Under the pieces are notes generated by a model that saw only the letters and a list, made by a program, of their open reading frames with translations, was not told the origin of the DNA and did no database searches. A stretch of DNA of 54,078 nucleotides from DASYYE01 sp035946955 (lineage in GTDB: Bacteria > Actinomycetota > Actinomycetes > Streptosporangiales > Streptosporangiaceae), in assembly GCA_035946955.1 (NCBI GenBank), contig DASYYE010000582.1, positions 1 to 54,078 on the forward strand. The letters run 5' to 3'. A program made the position numbers and the translations under genes. Each line of letters starts with the position of its first letter. The first letter of the stretch is position 1. Positions 25,578 to 34,242 of this stretch are shown here, piece after piece.

Positions 25578-26368
25578 GACGTCGCGCCTCCGCTGACGGT
25601 CTCGGCGGTAGTGATGGGGTCGGCGGGGGCGAGGCTGGCGTAGGAGGCGTCCTCGCGGAAGTGGCCGATCGCCGCCCACGCCAGGCCACCGAGTACGCCC
25701 CCACCGAACTCGCCGATGAGGTAGGCGGGCAGCTGCGACCAGAGCACCTTGCCGCCAAACGCCTTGAGCATCAGCACGGCGCCCAGATAGCGGGCCGGGT
25801 TGATCGCGGCGCCGGTGGCAGGACCCAGGATGATGATGATCGCGAACACGATGGCACCGATCGCCATCGGCGCCCAGCCGGGAACCGCCCGGTGGTCGAT
25901 GACGCCGAAGATGACGAACACGAGGATGAACGTGCCCAGCGCCTCGATCAGCATGCCGCGGCCGAACCCGGCCGAGGAGTAGGCGGTGACCCCGCCGCCA
26001 GCGGTGACAGTGGCCAGCCGGCCCAGCGTCAGGTAGATGGCGGCGGCGCCGGCGACGGCACCCGCGACCTGGGCCGCTATGTAGCCGGGCACCTCCCGCC
26101 AGCTGAACTTGCCGGTGACGGCGAGCGCCAGGGTGACCGCCGGGTTGATATGGCCGCCGGAGATGTGCCCGATCGCGTAGACCGCGCCGACGATGACGAG
26201 CATGAACGCGAACGAGATCACGCCGAGCTGGGCCATGGAGAACGGAACCCCATGCGCCGCGGAGAGCACGCCGGTCGCGGCCGCTGAGCCCGCGCCGACG
26301 AAGACGAGGAACGCGGTGCCGAGGAACTCGGCCCCGAGCTTCTGGGGAGTGGTGGGTGCTGCTGCCAT
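25574..26368 (-). CDS. glpF: Aquaglyceroporin (MIP family, GlpF-like)
   Basis: The 264 residues from ATG 26368 (GTG 26395 is possible) form six membrane helices with both NPA boxes: SGGHINPAVTLAL (N75) and GPATGAAINPARYLG (N190). The first gene of the glpF-dhaK-dhaL-ptsI operon, it probably lets glycerol or dihydroxyacetone diffuse in, with trapping by phosphorylation. Gly/Ala residues around the second NPA and the operon context favour a solute pore over a water channel, but selectivity is inferred. No strong ribosome site is visible at either start. Confidence 0.9.
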   Translation of the reverse strand: MAAAPTTPQKLGAEFLGTAFLVFVGAGSAAATGVLSAAHGVPFSMAQLGVISFAFMLVIVGAVYAIGHISGGHINPAVTLALAVTGKFSWREVPGYIAAQVAGAVAGAAAIYLTLGRLATVTAGGGVTAYSSAGFGRGMLIEALGTFILVFVIFGVIDHRAVPGWAPMAIGAIVFAIIIILGPATGAAINPARYLGAVLMLKAFGGKVLWSQLPAYLIGEFGGGVLGGLAWAAIGHFREDASYASLAPADPITTAETVSGGATS

Positions 26369-26458
26369 GCGGGTCGCCCGTGGCCTGCCCGGCACACCAG
26401 CCGGGAGACTGGGCTCCTCACCTCCTCGGTGTCGACAGAGACTGAGAATTGAAAGCTG

Positions 26459-26491
26459 TTCGACATAGTCGAATATGTTTCACGAAACATA
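26459..26491. promoter_or_regulatory. Two adjacent perfect palindromes upstream of glpF operon
   Basis: TTCGACATAGTCGAA (26459-26473) is a 6-bp inverted repeat around ATA. TATGTTTCACGAAACATA (26474-26491) is an 18-bp perfect palindrome directly beside it. Both lie about 90-125 bp upstream of the glpF start in an AT-rich pocket that probably holds the promoter. IclR-family operators often contain GTTTC/GAAAC half sites. The iclR-dhaM intergenic region carries a related GAATATCGTTC. I infer the operator of the local IclR regulator. Confidence 0.6.
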
Positions 26492-26648
26492 AGACTCCCC
26501 CATGGGTCACGTCAAGGGGTGGAAGCGCTCGTCCAGGCACTGGGCACGCCGTCCCGCGTATCGGGTTACCTGGCGTTGCTCTATGTAGCCGGTTCGCTCC
26601 GGGCAGCCCAGCGAGTGCCGCAGACCGACTTCACCCTCTGAGCCTGAC

Positions 26649-28991
26649 CTACCTGGCCACGGCCAGGGTCACCGATTCCGACAGCGAGACACCGGCACTG
26701 CCAACGGCCGTACAGGTGGGCGATGAGACACACGAAACGCTACGGAGGAAACTCCTCACCCCCACAGGCGCCGGCGTGACCACGGTTGTCCAGCGGGAGC
26801 CATTCCAATGCCCTGCGATGGAGTAACCAACAGCGGTGCAATCGCTGGCCGAGGTGCACGACACAGCGGAGAACTCGCCGGAACGGCGGCTGGCCGGCAG
26901 GGGGACGGCCTGGTCAGCCCACCGTCTGCCGTTCCAGGACTCAGCCGTCGGCAGGAACCGGTGAGGACCGGCCGGTTTGAGACCGACAGCGGTGCACGCC
27001 GTGCGGGACGTGCATGACAGGCCGATGTGGGCGCTGGCGGGTGCGGGCATGATGCTCCACGTGAAGCCGTCCCAGGACTCGGCCAGCTCACCGGAGTCAG
27101 TGCTTCCTAGCGCGACACAGGCACGCGCCGACACACACGACACAGTGGACAGGTAGGTGAAGGAGGCACCGGCGGGCACGGGGACGTGCTGGCGGGTCCA
27201 GCGGACGCCGTCCCAGGTCTCGGCCATCGCGTTGGAGTCGCCCCCGACGGCTATACAGAACCTGGGTGAGGCACACGACACCCCGCTGAACGCCCACCCA
27301 GTCGGGGAGCCGACTGAGTCATGCACGGCCAGCTTGTGCCACCTGGTGCCGTCCCAGGCCCAGGCCAGCCCGACAGTCTTGCTAGGGTCCAACGGCCCGG
27401 TGGCGCCAACCGCGACGCAAACGCGCGCTGACGCGCACGACACGCTGTAAGCGAAGTTGGCGAAGATGCTGGTGTTGGCAGGGATGGGCTGGAGAGCCCA
27501 GCGCCTGCCGTCCCAGGTCTCGGCAATCGGCGCGACGACAAAACGGGAGGCGCGGTAGTACTGCTGCTGACCCACGGCGGTGCAGGCTTTCGCCGCGGGG
27601 CACGACACGCTGGTGAAGCTGGCGAAGTTGACACCCGGGCGGCGTGGTGTGGCCTGGAGGGCCCAGGTCGTACCGTTCCACACCTCGGTCAGTGGCAGCA
27701 GGGTGCTCGACGGTTCCACCACTGACGGCACATAGGACAAGAAGCCAGCACTGACGCAGAAACTCGCCGCGGCGCACGACACGGAGCTGGGCAGGTCGAA
27801 AGGAGACAGGGAGGGGGTGGCCTGGATGCTCCAGGTGCTCCCGTTCCAGGTCTCGGCCAGCGGCGCGTTGTGCGAGGCGTTGTTGACGTAGGCGCCGACC
27901 ACGGAGCACATGTCCGGCGCCGTGCAGGACACGCCAGTGAGCTCCGCATCGGGGTTGGCGCTCGGCGGGTCGGGTGTGGTCTGGATGCTCCAGGCGGTGC
28001 CATTCCAGGCCTCGGCCAGCGTTGTCCGGCCTGCCCTGCTGGTAGACGAGCCGACTGCGGTGCAGGTGCCCGGCGTGGTACACGACACCGCCAGCAGCGG
28101 CGAGGTCGCGCTGCCAGCCGGGTTGGGAACCGCCTGGGGTGCCCAGGTGGTGCCATTCCATGCTTCGGCCAGGGGCAGGTCAGAACCCGAGCTGGCATAG
28201 CTGCCGACGGCCGTGCAGGAATCCGCCGTGGCGCACGAGACGCCGAAGAGTGCGCTGTCCCCGCCAAGGCCAGGCGTGGCCTGAAGGCTCCACCTTGCGC
28301 CGTCCCAGCGCTCGGCCACAGGCGAGTAGACCTTTCCTATGAGTGCCTCACCAACCGCGGTGCAGGTGTCCGCCTTGGTGCAGGACACCGCGAAGAGCAC
28401 GGTCGTGGTGGCGCCCATGGGGTCGGGTGTGGGCTGGACGGTCCAGGTCCTGCCGTCCCACGCCTCGGCCAGACCACGTACATCGTGCCGGGCCGAGTAG
28501 TAGCCGACGGCCGTGCAGGCGTCCGGCGCCGAACACGACACCGCCTCGAAGGAGCTCCCGGCAGCGCCGACGGGGCTGTGGGCGGTCTGGACGGTCCAGG
28601 TCTGGCCGTTCCACTCCTGCGCCAGTGGCCTTACGGCGCTCGCGGTGTTGATGTAGTTGCCTACCTCGATGCAGGTCACCGCGCTGGTACAGGAGACGCC
28701 CAAGGGCGCAGCATTGGGCTGGTTGTCCGGGTTGGGGGTCGGCTCGATCCGCCAAGGGCTGGCCGCTGGGCTGACCAGGGCCGAACCAGGCACCGGCGCA
28801 CCAACCGCGGTGGCAGCCGGCCGCCACAGCCGCGGGGCCACCGCTACCTGGACCCGTTGGAACGCCTGGGCGGTGACTGCCCGAGACGGGTGCGACTGGT
28901 CTTGGCTGGCCTGTGCGCTCGCGCCGCCAGCCGGCCCGAGCGTGGCCGCGCATACGACTGCCGCAACGGCCAGCGCTGTGCTGGTCTTCAT
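26649..28991 (-). CDS. Large secreted repeat protein, possible beta-propeller
   Basis: The 780 residues begin with a signal peptide (MKTSTALAVAAVVCAATLGP, cleavage after ASAQA-like sequence). After a linker come 14 repeats of about 50 residues with the pattern [VL]SCxxxxxC.AVG...LAE.W[ND]G..W..Q.TP. Each repeat has two cysteines five residues apart, so disulfides within repeats are likely. The repeat resembles blade-forming units and 14 would fit two seven-bladed propellers. No enzyme motif or cell-wall anchor is visible. The gene stands alone; the PadR-controlled unit lies divergently upstream. Confidence 0.85.
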   Translation of the reverse strand: MKTSTALAVAAVVCAATLGPAGGASAQASQDQSHPSRAVTAQAFQRVQVAVAPRLWRPAATAVGAPVPGSALVSPAASPWRIEPTPNPDNQPNAAPLGVSCTSAVTCIEVGNYINTASAVRPLAQEWNGQTWTVQTAHSPVGAAGSSFEAVSCSAPDACTAVGYYSARHDVRGLAEAWDGRTWTVQPTPDPMGATTTVLFAVSCTKADTCTAVGEALIGKVYSPVAERWDGARWSLQATPGLGGDSALFGVSCATADSCTAVGSYASSGSDLPLAEAWNGTTWAPQAVPNPAGSATSPLLAVSCTTPGTCTAVGSSTSRAGRTTLAEAWNGTAWSIQTTPDPPSANPDAELTGVSCTAPDMCSVVGAYVNNASHNAPLAETWNGSTWSIQATPSLSPFDLPSSVSCAAASFCVSAGFLSYVPSVVEPSSTLLPLTEVWNGTTWALQATPRRPGVNFASFTSVSCPAAKACTAVGQQQYYRASRFVVAPIAETWDGRRWALQPIPANTSIFANFAYSVSCASARVCVAVGATGPLDPSKTVGLAWAWDGTRWHKLAVHDSVGSPTGWAFSGVSCASPRFCIAVGGDSNAMAETWDGVRWTRQHVPVPAGASFTYLSTVSCVSARACVALGSTDSGELAESWDGFTWSIMPAPASAHIGLSCTSRTACTAVGLKPAGPHRFLPTAESWNGRRWADQAVPLPASRRSGEFSAVSCTSASDCTAVGYSIAGHWNGSRWTTVVTPAPVGVRSFLRSVSCVSSPTCTAVGSAGVSLSESVTLAVAR

Positions 28992-29216
28992 GGTTCGCCT
29001 CTTGTATGGGTGTCGCCGTGGTCTGCCAGAGTCGCGATCCGGGCGGTCTGCCCGGTCCAGTGTGCGAGAGGCCGTCCCGCATCCGTCCCTCGTCTGTCCT
29101 GAGCCCTCGCGAGGCGACGTATGGTGCGGTTCTGTCCCGGTTCGAAGTCCAGCCGGGGTGCTGGCTCATGACGGTGGGAGCGGCAGGCCGAGGGAGCGTG
29201 TCCACTACCCGCTTGC

Positions 29217-29239
29217 TATATATCGACTATCAGTATATA
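29217..29239. promoter_or_regulatory. Paired TATATA boxes before padR
   Basis: TATATA occurs at 29217-29222 and 29234-29239, 17 bp apart, in an otherwise G+C-rich region, 24 bp before the PadR start. The arrangement could be the -10 element plus a PadR operator, since PadR regulators commonly bind AT-rich dyads over their own promoters. This is inference from position and composition. Confidence 0.4.
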
Positions 29240-29262
29240 AAGACAGCATGAGAGAAGGGCTC

Positions 29263-29580
29263 ATGCGCGAGCCGACGTTCTTGATCTTGACGTCCTTGGC
29301 TGCTGAGGCGCAGCACGGGTACGGGATCATGACCGATGTCGAACGCATCTCGCAGGGACGGGTCCGGCTGCGGGCTGGGACTCTGTATGCAGCGCTCGAC
29401 CGGCTGACGGTTGAGGGGCTGATCGAAGCCGGCCACGAGGAGGTTGTGGATGGGCGGTTGCGGCGGTATTACCGCATCACTGGCGAGGGGAAGCAGCAGC
29501 TCGCGGCCGAGGTGAGCCGGCTGCGCGCCAATGTGGCGGTGGCGGCACGGCGGCTCGGCCTGGCGGGGGGTGCCACGTGA
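29263..29580 (+). CDS. PadR-family transcriptional repressor
   Basis: ATG 29263 with AGAAGGG just upstream gives 105 residues; ATG 29248 is an alternative. MREPTFLILTSLAAEAQHGYGIMTDVE and RLRAGTLYAALDRLTVEGLI, followed by RRYYRITGEGKQQL, are the classic PadR winged helix. Its stop overlaps the start of a membrane protein (ATGA), the common actinomycete pair in which PadR represses a membrane or transport gene. The paired TATATA boxes are a candidate operator. Confidence 0.9.
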   Translation: MREPTFLILTSLAAEAQHGYGIMTDVERISQGRVRLRAGTLYAALDRLTVEGLIEAGHEEVVDGRLRRYYRITGEGKQQLAAEVSRLRANVAVAARRLGLAGGAT

Positions 29581-30563
29581 ACGAGGCAACCACGCTGGAG
29601 CGGCGTTACCGGTGGCTGCTGACCGCCTACCCATCGCACCACCGGCAGGCTCATAGCGAGGAGATGGTGGGCGTACTGCTCGCCAGCTCCGGTCCTCGCC
29701 AGCGGTGGCCCCGCGCTGCCGATGCCGCTGACCTGCTCGCGGGGGCGCTGCGCATCCGGTTCCGCGCCTGGCGGGGGCGCGCAGACGATGGTGCCTGGCG
29801 CGACGCGCTCGCCGTGGTCAGTGTCATCGCGCCGATCCTGGTGCTCGCTGCCGCGCTGGCGTACGCGGACCTGTACGGGGTTGCCATCCGCAGCGCCACC
29901 GGCTCCCCCGAGGTCCCGTTCTGGCTGGCCGACCCGTGGACGTGGCCGGTCACCTTCGGTCCCGCCATCGTGACCCTGCTGGCCCTGCTCGGGCTACGGC
30001 GCAGTGTCGCCGTGGCCTCGCTGGTCACCACGGCCACTTGGGTGGTCCCTCAGGTCTACGCCTATCCGTCGTACCTGTACTCTCCGGGGACGGCGCTGCA
30101 GGCCTACCTCGGGCTGCTGACCGCCGTCGCGGCAGTACTGTCGCCCGGGCCCCGGCGGGGGACCGAGATCCTGCGCTGGTGGGGGGTGACCGCGGTCGCC
30201 GTCACGGCCGCCGGGCTTGCTGAACTCTCCAAGGGCACAGAGTTCGACATCCCGCTCATGCGGGGGGTCACCCCGCTGCTGGTGAGCGCGGGCATTCTCA
30301 TGCTGGCCGCCGTGGTATGCCTGATCACCCCGGCCGGGCGCCGCGTGCTGGTGCTCCTCGCGGTCCCTGGACTGCCCTATGGCATGGCTTTGCTTCGCCT
30401 TGCTGGCAGTGGCCCGCAATGGTGGCCGACAGCCATATCGCTCACCGCAGTGCTCGGCCTGCCGGCCTTGCTGGCGCTGTGCGTGATCACCATCGCGGTC
30501 ATCCGCGTCCGCGCCGGCCGACGGCTCAAGGCCCCGCCGGAGGACGCCCGCCCCGCCGGCTGA
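29577..30563 (+). CDS. PadR-associated multi-pass membrane protein
   Basis: The 328 residues start with a cytoplasmic segment ERRYRWLLTAYPSHHRQAHS and EEMVGVLL, a motif I associate with membrane proteins encoded next to PadR regulators. About eight hydrophobic segments follow, with no ATP-binding or transport signature. Translational coupling to PadR (4-bp overlap) implies that it is the regulated target. Its function is unknown; permease-like or sensor roles are possible. Confidence 0.75.
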   Translation: MNEATTLERRYRWLLTAYPSHHRQAHSEEMVGVLLASSGPRQRWPRAADAADLLAGALRIRFRAWRGRADDGAWRDALAVVSVIAPILVLAAALAYADLYGVAIRSATGSPEVPFWLADPWTWPVTFGPAIVTLLALLGLRRSVAVASLVTTATWVVPQVYAYPSYLYSPGTALQAYLGLLTAVAAVLSPGPRRGTEILRWWGVTAVAVTAAGLAELSKGTEFDIPLMRGVTPLLVSAGILMLAAVVCLITPAGRRVLVLLAVPGLPYGMALLRLAGSGPQWWPTAISLTAVLGLPALLALCVITIAVIRVRAGRRLKAPPEDARPAG

Positions 30564-30645
30564 ACGACCAGCACCCACTAGGCATCGCGGGCTGCCCAGC
30601 ACCACCCACCCGCCATGGGCGGAGACACCAACCGGAGGTACCACT

Positions 30646-32472
30646 ATGTCCCTATCCATGTACCGGCGTGCCCGGGACATCACGGCCGTCACCGTCGCGG
30701 CCATGGCGGCGTTAGTGTCCGGTAACCCGGCACTGGCCGGCACCCGGACCGTCGGCGGCCACCAGCCTGCCGTTTCAGCGGCCCAGGCGGGGCCGGGCGG
30801 CTGGGTGGTGGCGTTCGGGCAGGGCATGCACGGGGTGCACATCCCCGCCGCAGGCACGGCCGCCACCACAGCCTTCGGCGTAGGGTGGACCGCCGGTGGG
30901 GCGGCCCATATCCTCTCAGCCGGCAGCACCGCGGGTTCGCATGCCAGAGCCAGCGACAGCGCGGCACCATGGGCGGCAGATGGCTTGCGTCCGCACGTCA
31001 CGCTGACGCTGTCCGCGATCGGCCGCAACGGCCGGCCCGCCGACATCCATGGCCTCATCTTCAACACCGCGAGCAAGAGTGGAGACTCTCGCCGGGTCAG
31101 CACTCCCGGCGGGACCGGAAAGATCCGCCTGCCCGCCGGGACGTATCTGATCGACGCAGGCGTCTTGTCGGGTCAGTCCAGGCACCAGGTGTTCACCGAG
31201 ATGTTCCTGCCATTGCGGCTCACCAGAGGTCACACTCACCTGATCCTGGACGCCCGCAGGGCGGAGCCGGTCACGCTCACCCTCGACGGCAGGACCCCCG
31301 CCGCCGGGCAGTTCGCCGCGGTCGCGTACCTGAGCAGCAAGTTCCACTGGGCAGAGTTCCTCCCGGGGGCACCCGGCTCGCTCGATGTGATGGCGGTCCG
31401 TGACAGCCACGTACGGTTCTCGGTTCAATGGGACATCTACCGCAGCGGCCAGGCTGGCACCCGCCAGTACGCCCTGGCCGCCGCTGACGCGGCGGGCGTC
31501 CCGGCGCGGCCGTCGTACCACTTCACGACGGCGGCGCTCGCCGCGGTCACCGACACCTACCGCAGTCAGGATGCCAGCACGACCGGCGCGGGAACGTGGG
31601 CTCCCGAGCTCCCGGGCATGGCGTTCTCGGCGATCTTCCAGCACCCGGCGGCCCTGCCCCGCACGATCACCCACTACCTGATGCCGCACACCGCGTACTT
31701 CGGCGTCTCCGACACCGGGAACCCCAGCGCCCCCGAGGAGATGGTGACCACCATGCGCAAGTTCGGCGTGGGAAACTACGCCCAGACCTGGAACGGTGCG
31801 GCCATCGGGCCCCGCGGTGCCGCGCACGGCGCCACCAGGACGGGGAACACCTTCACCTACCACACCGTGGGCTTCTTCAGCGACGACGTGTCGTCCCACC
31901 TCGGCCTGGACTACGCCGCCACAGGCACCATCACCCTCACCCGCAACGGGAAGCTGGTGGGCTCGGCGCCGTTCCAGCACAGCTACCCCAACCCAGGCCA
32001 TCTGACCGCGCAGCTTCCCAGCGCACCCGCCCGGTACACACTTCGCGTGTCGGCTTCCCGCACGGGGCCGCACACAGCCATCTCCACCCAGGTGACGGCG
32101 GCCTGGTCGTTCCGCTCAGAGCACGCCGCGGCGACGACGGCCCTCCCGCTGATTACGGTCCGTTTCCAGATACCGGGCCTCAACAGCCACAACCAGGCAA
32201 AGGCAGGCACCGTCCTGCACATCCCGCTGTGGGTGGACCGCCAGCCCGGCGCAGTCCCGGTGCCGGTCACCAGGCTCACCGTGCAAGTGTCGGCCGACGG
32301 CGGCCGGAGCTGGCAGCCGGTCGTGCTCTCCCGGGCCTGCGGTCACTGGGTCGCGACAGTCCGCAACCTGGCCACACCCGGCTACATGGCCGTGCGCGCG
32401 ACAGTGGCCGACAACGCGGGTGACAGGGTCACCCAGACAATCCTGCGCGCCTATGCTGTGACCCGCCTGTAG
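30646..32472 (+). CDS. Secreted protein of unknown function
   Basis: The 608 residues are preceded by a strong ribosome site (GGAGG, 8 nt before ATG 30646). An N-terminal signal peptide (TAVTVAAMAALVSGNPALAG) is followed by beta-rich sequence with several Ig-like stretches, including LRPHVTLTLSAIGRNGRPA and RLTVQVSADGGRSWQPVVLS. The C-terminal half resembles accessory domains that follow subtilisin-like proteases in actinomycetes, but I see no catalytic triad here. It lies 82 bp after the PadR-associated gene and could belong to that unit. Confidence 0.7.
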   Translation: MSLSMYRRARDITAVTVAAMAALVSGNPALAGTRTVGGHQPAVSAAQAGPGGWVVAFGQGMHGVHIPAAGTAATTAFGVGWTAGGAAHILSAGSTAGSHARASDSAAPWAADGLRPHVTLTLSAIGRNGRPADIHGLIFNTASKSGDSRRVSTPGGTGKIRLPAGTYLIDAGVLSGQSRHQVFTEMFLPLRLTRGHTHLILDARRAEPVTLTLDGRTPAAGQFAAVAYLSSKFHWAEFLPGAPGSLDVMAVRDSHVRFSVQWDIYRSGQAGTRQYALAAADAAGVPARPSYHFTTAALAAVTDTYRSQDASTTGAGTWAPELPGMAFSAIFQHPAALPRTITHYLMPHTAYFGVSDTGNPSAPEEMVTTMRKFGVGNYAQTWNGAAIGPRGAAHGATRTGNTFTYHTVGFFSDDVSSHLGLDYAATGTITLTRNGKLVGSAPFQHSYPNPGHLTAQLPSAPARYTLRVSASRTGPHTAISTQVTAAWSFRSEHAAATTALPLITVRFQIPGLNSHNQAKAGTVLHIPLWVDRQPGAVPVPVTRLTVQVSADGGRSWQPVVLSRACGHWVATVRNLATPGYMAVRATVADNAGDRVTQTILRAYAVTRL

Positions 32473-32709
32473 CGCAGACAGTACCGCGCATCGGCCGGGG
32501 ACATCGGCGGCAGCGGCCCAGCCGCGGGGCAACAGGCCGGGGAAGCGTACAAACTCGATGGACCCGCCGCGTCCAGCCATTCGCAGTGGAAGCCGCGCGC
32601 GTCACGCTCAGTTATTTCGTTCGGCCAGGTGTTCGCGACCCGGCCTTTGAACTGCGACGTCGCGGCCCGGCGCACTGTCTGAGCCAGGATTTGGCGACAC
32701 TCGCAGGCC
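32473..32709. other. Intergenic, no gene seen
   Basis: This stretch lies between the convergent secreted-protein and PIN-toxin genes. No frame shows coding character and no clear terminator stem with a T-run is visible. Confidence 0.4.
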
Positions 32710-33102
32710 TCACACGTGAACCAGTACCAGGTTCCGGTCGATCTTGGCGATGTCCGCCGCATCGGAGGTGACCACGGCGTGCCCGCGCTCGGCGGCAGCC
32801 AGCGCCACGTGCACATCGACAATGTCCGGATGGGATGTCTGGCCGATCTTGACGCCGATCTCCCTGGCCCGCTCGGCGGTAAGCTCGTCGATGACCACTG
32901 GGCTGCCCCGCCGCAGGCCCGCGCTCACCAGGCGGTCCAGGTTGGCGTGCCGTGGTGTTCCGCGCCACACTTGAGCGATCACGGTGCGCGGCAGGACAAC
33001 CTCGATCGTTCCGTGCAGGGCCTCGTCCAAGATGCTGACCATGAACGCGGACCTGCGTTCCAGGGCGATGAACGCTCCGGCATCGAAGACGAAGCCTCTC
33101 AC
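32710..33102 (-). CDS. PIN-domain toxin (VapC-like ribonuclease)
   Basis: The 130 residues have the PIN fold: FVFDAGAFIALE with Asp7, VVLPRTVIAQVWRG, DIVDVHVALAAAERGHAVV and the final acidic pair in TSDAADIAKI. These give the Mg-binding carboxylates of VapC-type RNases. The start overlaps the upstream antitoxin stop by 4 bp, the usual antitoxin-first order. It probably cleaves RNA when freed from the antitoxin; the target is unknown. Confidence 0.85.
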   Translation of the reverse strand: MRGFVFDAGAFIALERRSAFMVSILDEALHGTIEVVLPRTVIAQVWRGTPRHANLDRLVSAGLRRGSPVVIDELTAERAREIGVKIGQTSHPDIVDVHVALAAAERGHAVVTSDAADIAKIDRNLVLVHV

Positions 33103-33374
33103 GCGGCGTCCGCCGCCCTGGCCGCGAGGTGCCTACGGTAGGCCTCGTCGGCAGCGCGGAGAGCCTCCGTAAGGCGCACCTTCGCCTGCTCGTCGGGTTC
33201 GCCAGCCTCCGCGCGCAGATCCGTGACCAGAGCCTCTAGCCGAGATCGAGCCGCCAGAACCGCCAGGCCCTCGGCGATCAGCGCCGACACCGATTCAGCG
33301 CGGCCTTCCTCTACCTCACGAGACGCCCACTCATACACTTCGTCCTTCAGCGAGATACCGATCTTCTTGGTCAT
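33099..33374 (-). CDS. Ribbon-helix-helix-type antitoxin
   Basis: The 91 residues start with MTKKIGISLKDEVYEWASRE and VEEGRAESVSALIAEGLAVL, a ribbon-helix-helix DNA-binding unit (CopG/MetJ class). A long acidic/basic helix, which would wrap the toxin, follows. The stop overlaps the PIN gene (ATGA). As in other modules it should bind its own promoter; the short sequence between it and the next gene (33375-33404, including ATGGTATGATGG on its strand) may contain the operator. Confidence 0.82.
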   Translation of the reverse strand: MTKKIGISLKDEVYEWASREVEEGRAESVSALIAEGLAVLAARSRLEALVTDLRAEAGEPDEQAKVRLTEALRAADEAYRRHLAARAADAA

Positions 33375-33404
33375 ACCGCCATCATACCATTGGTCATTCC
33401 GTGG

Positions 33405-33710
33405 TCAGACCAGGTTATCGCTTGCTGCATTGGCACGCCTGGCCGGCTGCTCGCAGCGGTAATGCGTGGCGAAGGCGCAGACCAGGGCGTCAGCGATGTC
33501 CTGGCCCCCCACGCTGGGGACCGCCTGGTCCAGGGCCGGTACCAGCACGCCCATAACGTCGCGGAGCGGGTCTTCGCCCACCAACGCCCACATCGCGTCC
33601 ACGAGCGCGCAGTCACCGAGCAGGAACACCGGGCCGTCCGACTCAGGGAATCGTGGTTCCTCTTCGTCGAGTTCATAGCCACCCCGGGCCAGCCAGTCCT
33701 CGATCGCCAC
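33405..33710 (-). CDS. Hypothetical acidic protein, 5' end uncertain
   Basis: GTG 33710 gives 101 residues (AIEDWLARGGYELDEEEPRF through CEQPARRANAASDNLV). Protein-like sequence continues upstream in the same frame to about 33829 (TYQPVAYIRVPQPGAREELA) with no start codon except CTG, so either the start lies there or a base is missing. I do not recognise the family. It precedes the toxin-antitoxin pair on the same strand and is lower in codon bias than the core genes. Confidence 0.5.
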   Translation of the reverse strand: MAIEDWLARGGYELDEEEPRFPESDGPVFLLGDCALVDAMWALVGEDPLRDVMGVLVPALDQAVPSVGGQDIADALVCAFATHYRCEQPARRANAASDNLV

Positions 33711-34242
33711 GCCGTAAGCCAGTTCCTCACGAGCGCCCGGCTGTGGGACGCGAATGTAGGCGACAGGCTGGTAGGTTGCGCCGACCCGGCATACGTGCCA
33801 GCCTGCCGCGACCGAACCACACAGTCAGCGGACGCGGCCATTGCACGGTCCGCTGGCAGCGGATTCCCCGGGCTCTAGCTCGAGGTGTGGGGGGATTGCC
33901 ATAGCAAGGGCACCGTAACTACCTCAGGATACACATTATTCCTAATTCGGGGCGAAACTGTCACGGACACGCTTGGCACTCGCCTGGCCTACTGATGAGT
34001 ACAAACGCATTTTGCCGTGCACAGAGATCGGTCCCGGAGTAGCCTGAACGTTCAATTGAACGTGCATTCGCCTGAACGTTCATTCGCACTGGCGTCTGCA
34101 CGTGCAGAGACTTACGCAGGGAGGTTCTGGTGTGGCAGTTGGGGTGGAGGCCCATCACTGAGGGCACAGCTCACCTCTCGGTGCGACCGTAGCCCCCCTA
34201 GAGCGGATCCTTGCGGGTCGCGGCACCCGCACCAGGACAGAC
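33711..34242. other. Intergenic region of the lower-G+C island
   Basis: Part of this stretch (to about 33829) may belong to the hypothetical gene described before it. The rest contains an AT-richer segment near 33915-33950 and the TGAACGTTCA dyads listed separately. I see no further gene. Confidence 0.4.
34045..34082. promoter_or_regulatory. Repeated TGAACGTTCA palindromes
   Basis: TGAACGTTCA, a perfect 10-bp dyad, occurs at 34045-34054 and 34073-34082 within a repeated GCCTGAACGTTCA 28 bp apart. The first copy merges into a longer perfect palindrome ACGTTCAATTGAACGT (34048-34063). The array lies 160-200 bp before the two-TM gene. It looks like a cooperative operator for a dimeric repressor; actinobacterial SOS boxes also contain GAAC/GTTC but with a spacer. 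Confidence 0.5.

Noticed and set aside
27870..29102. 410-residue open frame on the plus strand
   Set aside because: It is the opposite strand of the secreted repeat protein; its regularity only mirrors the repeats.
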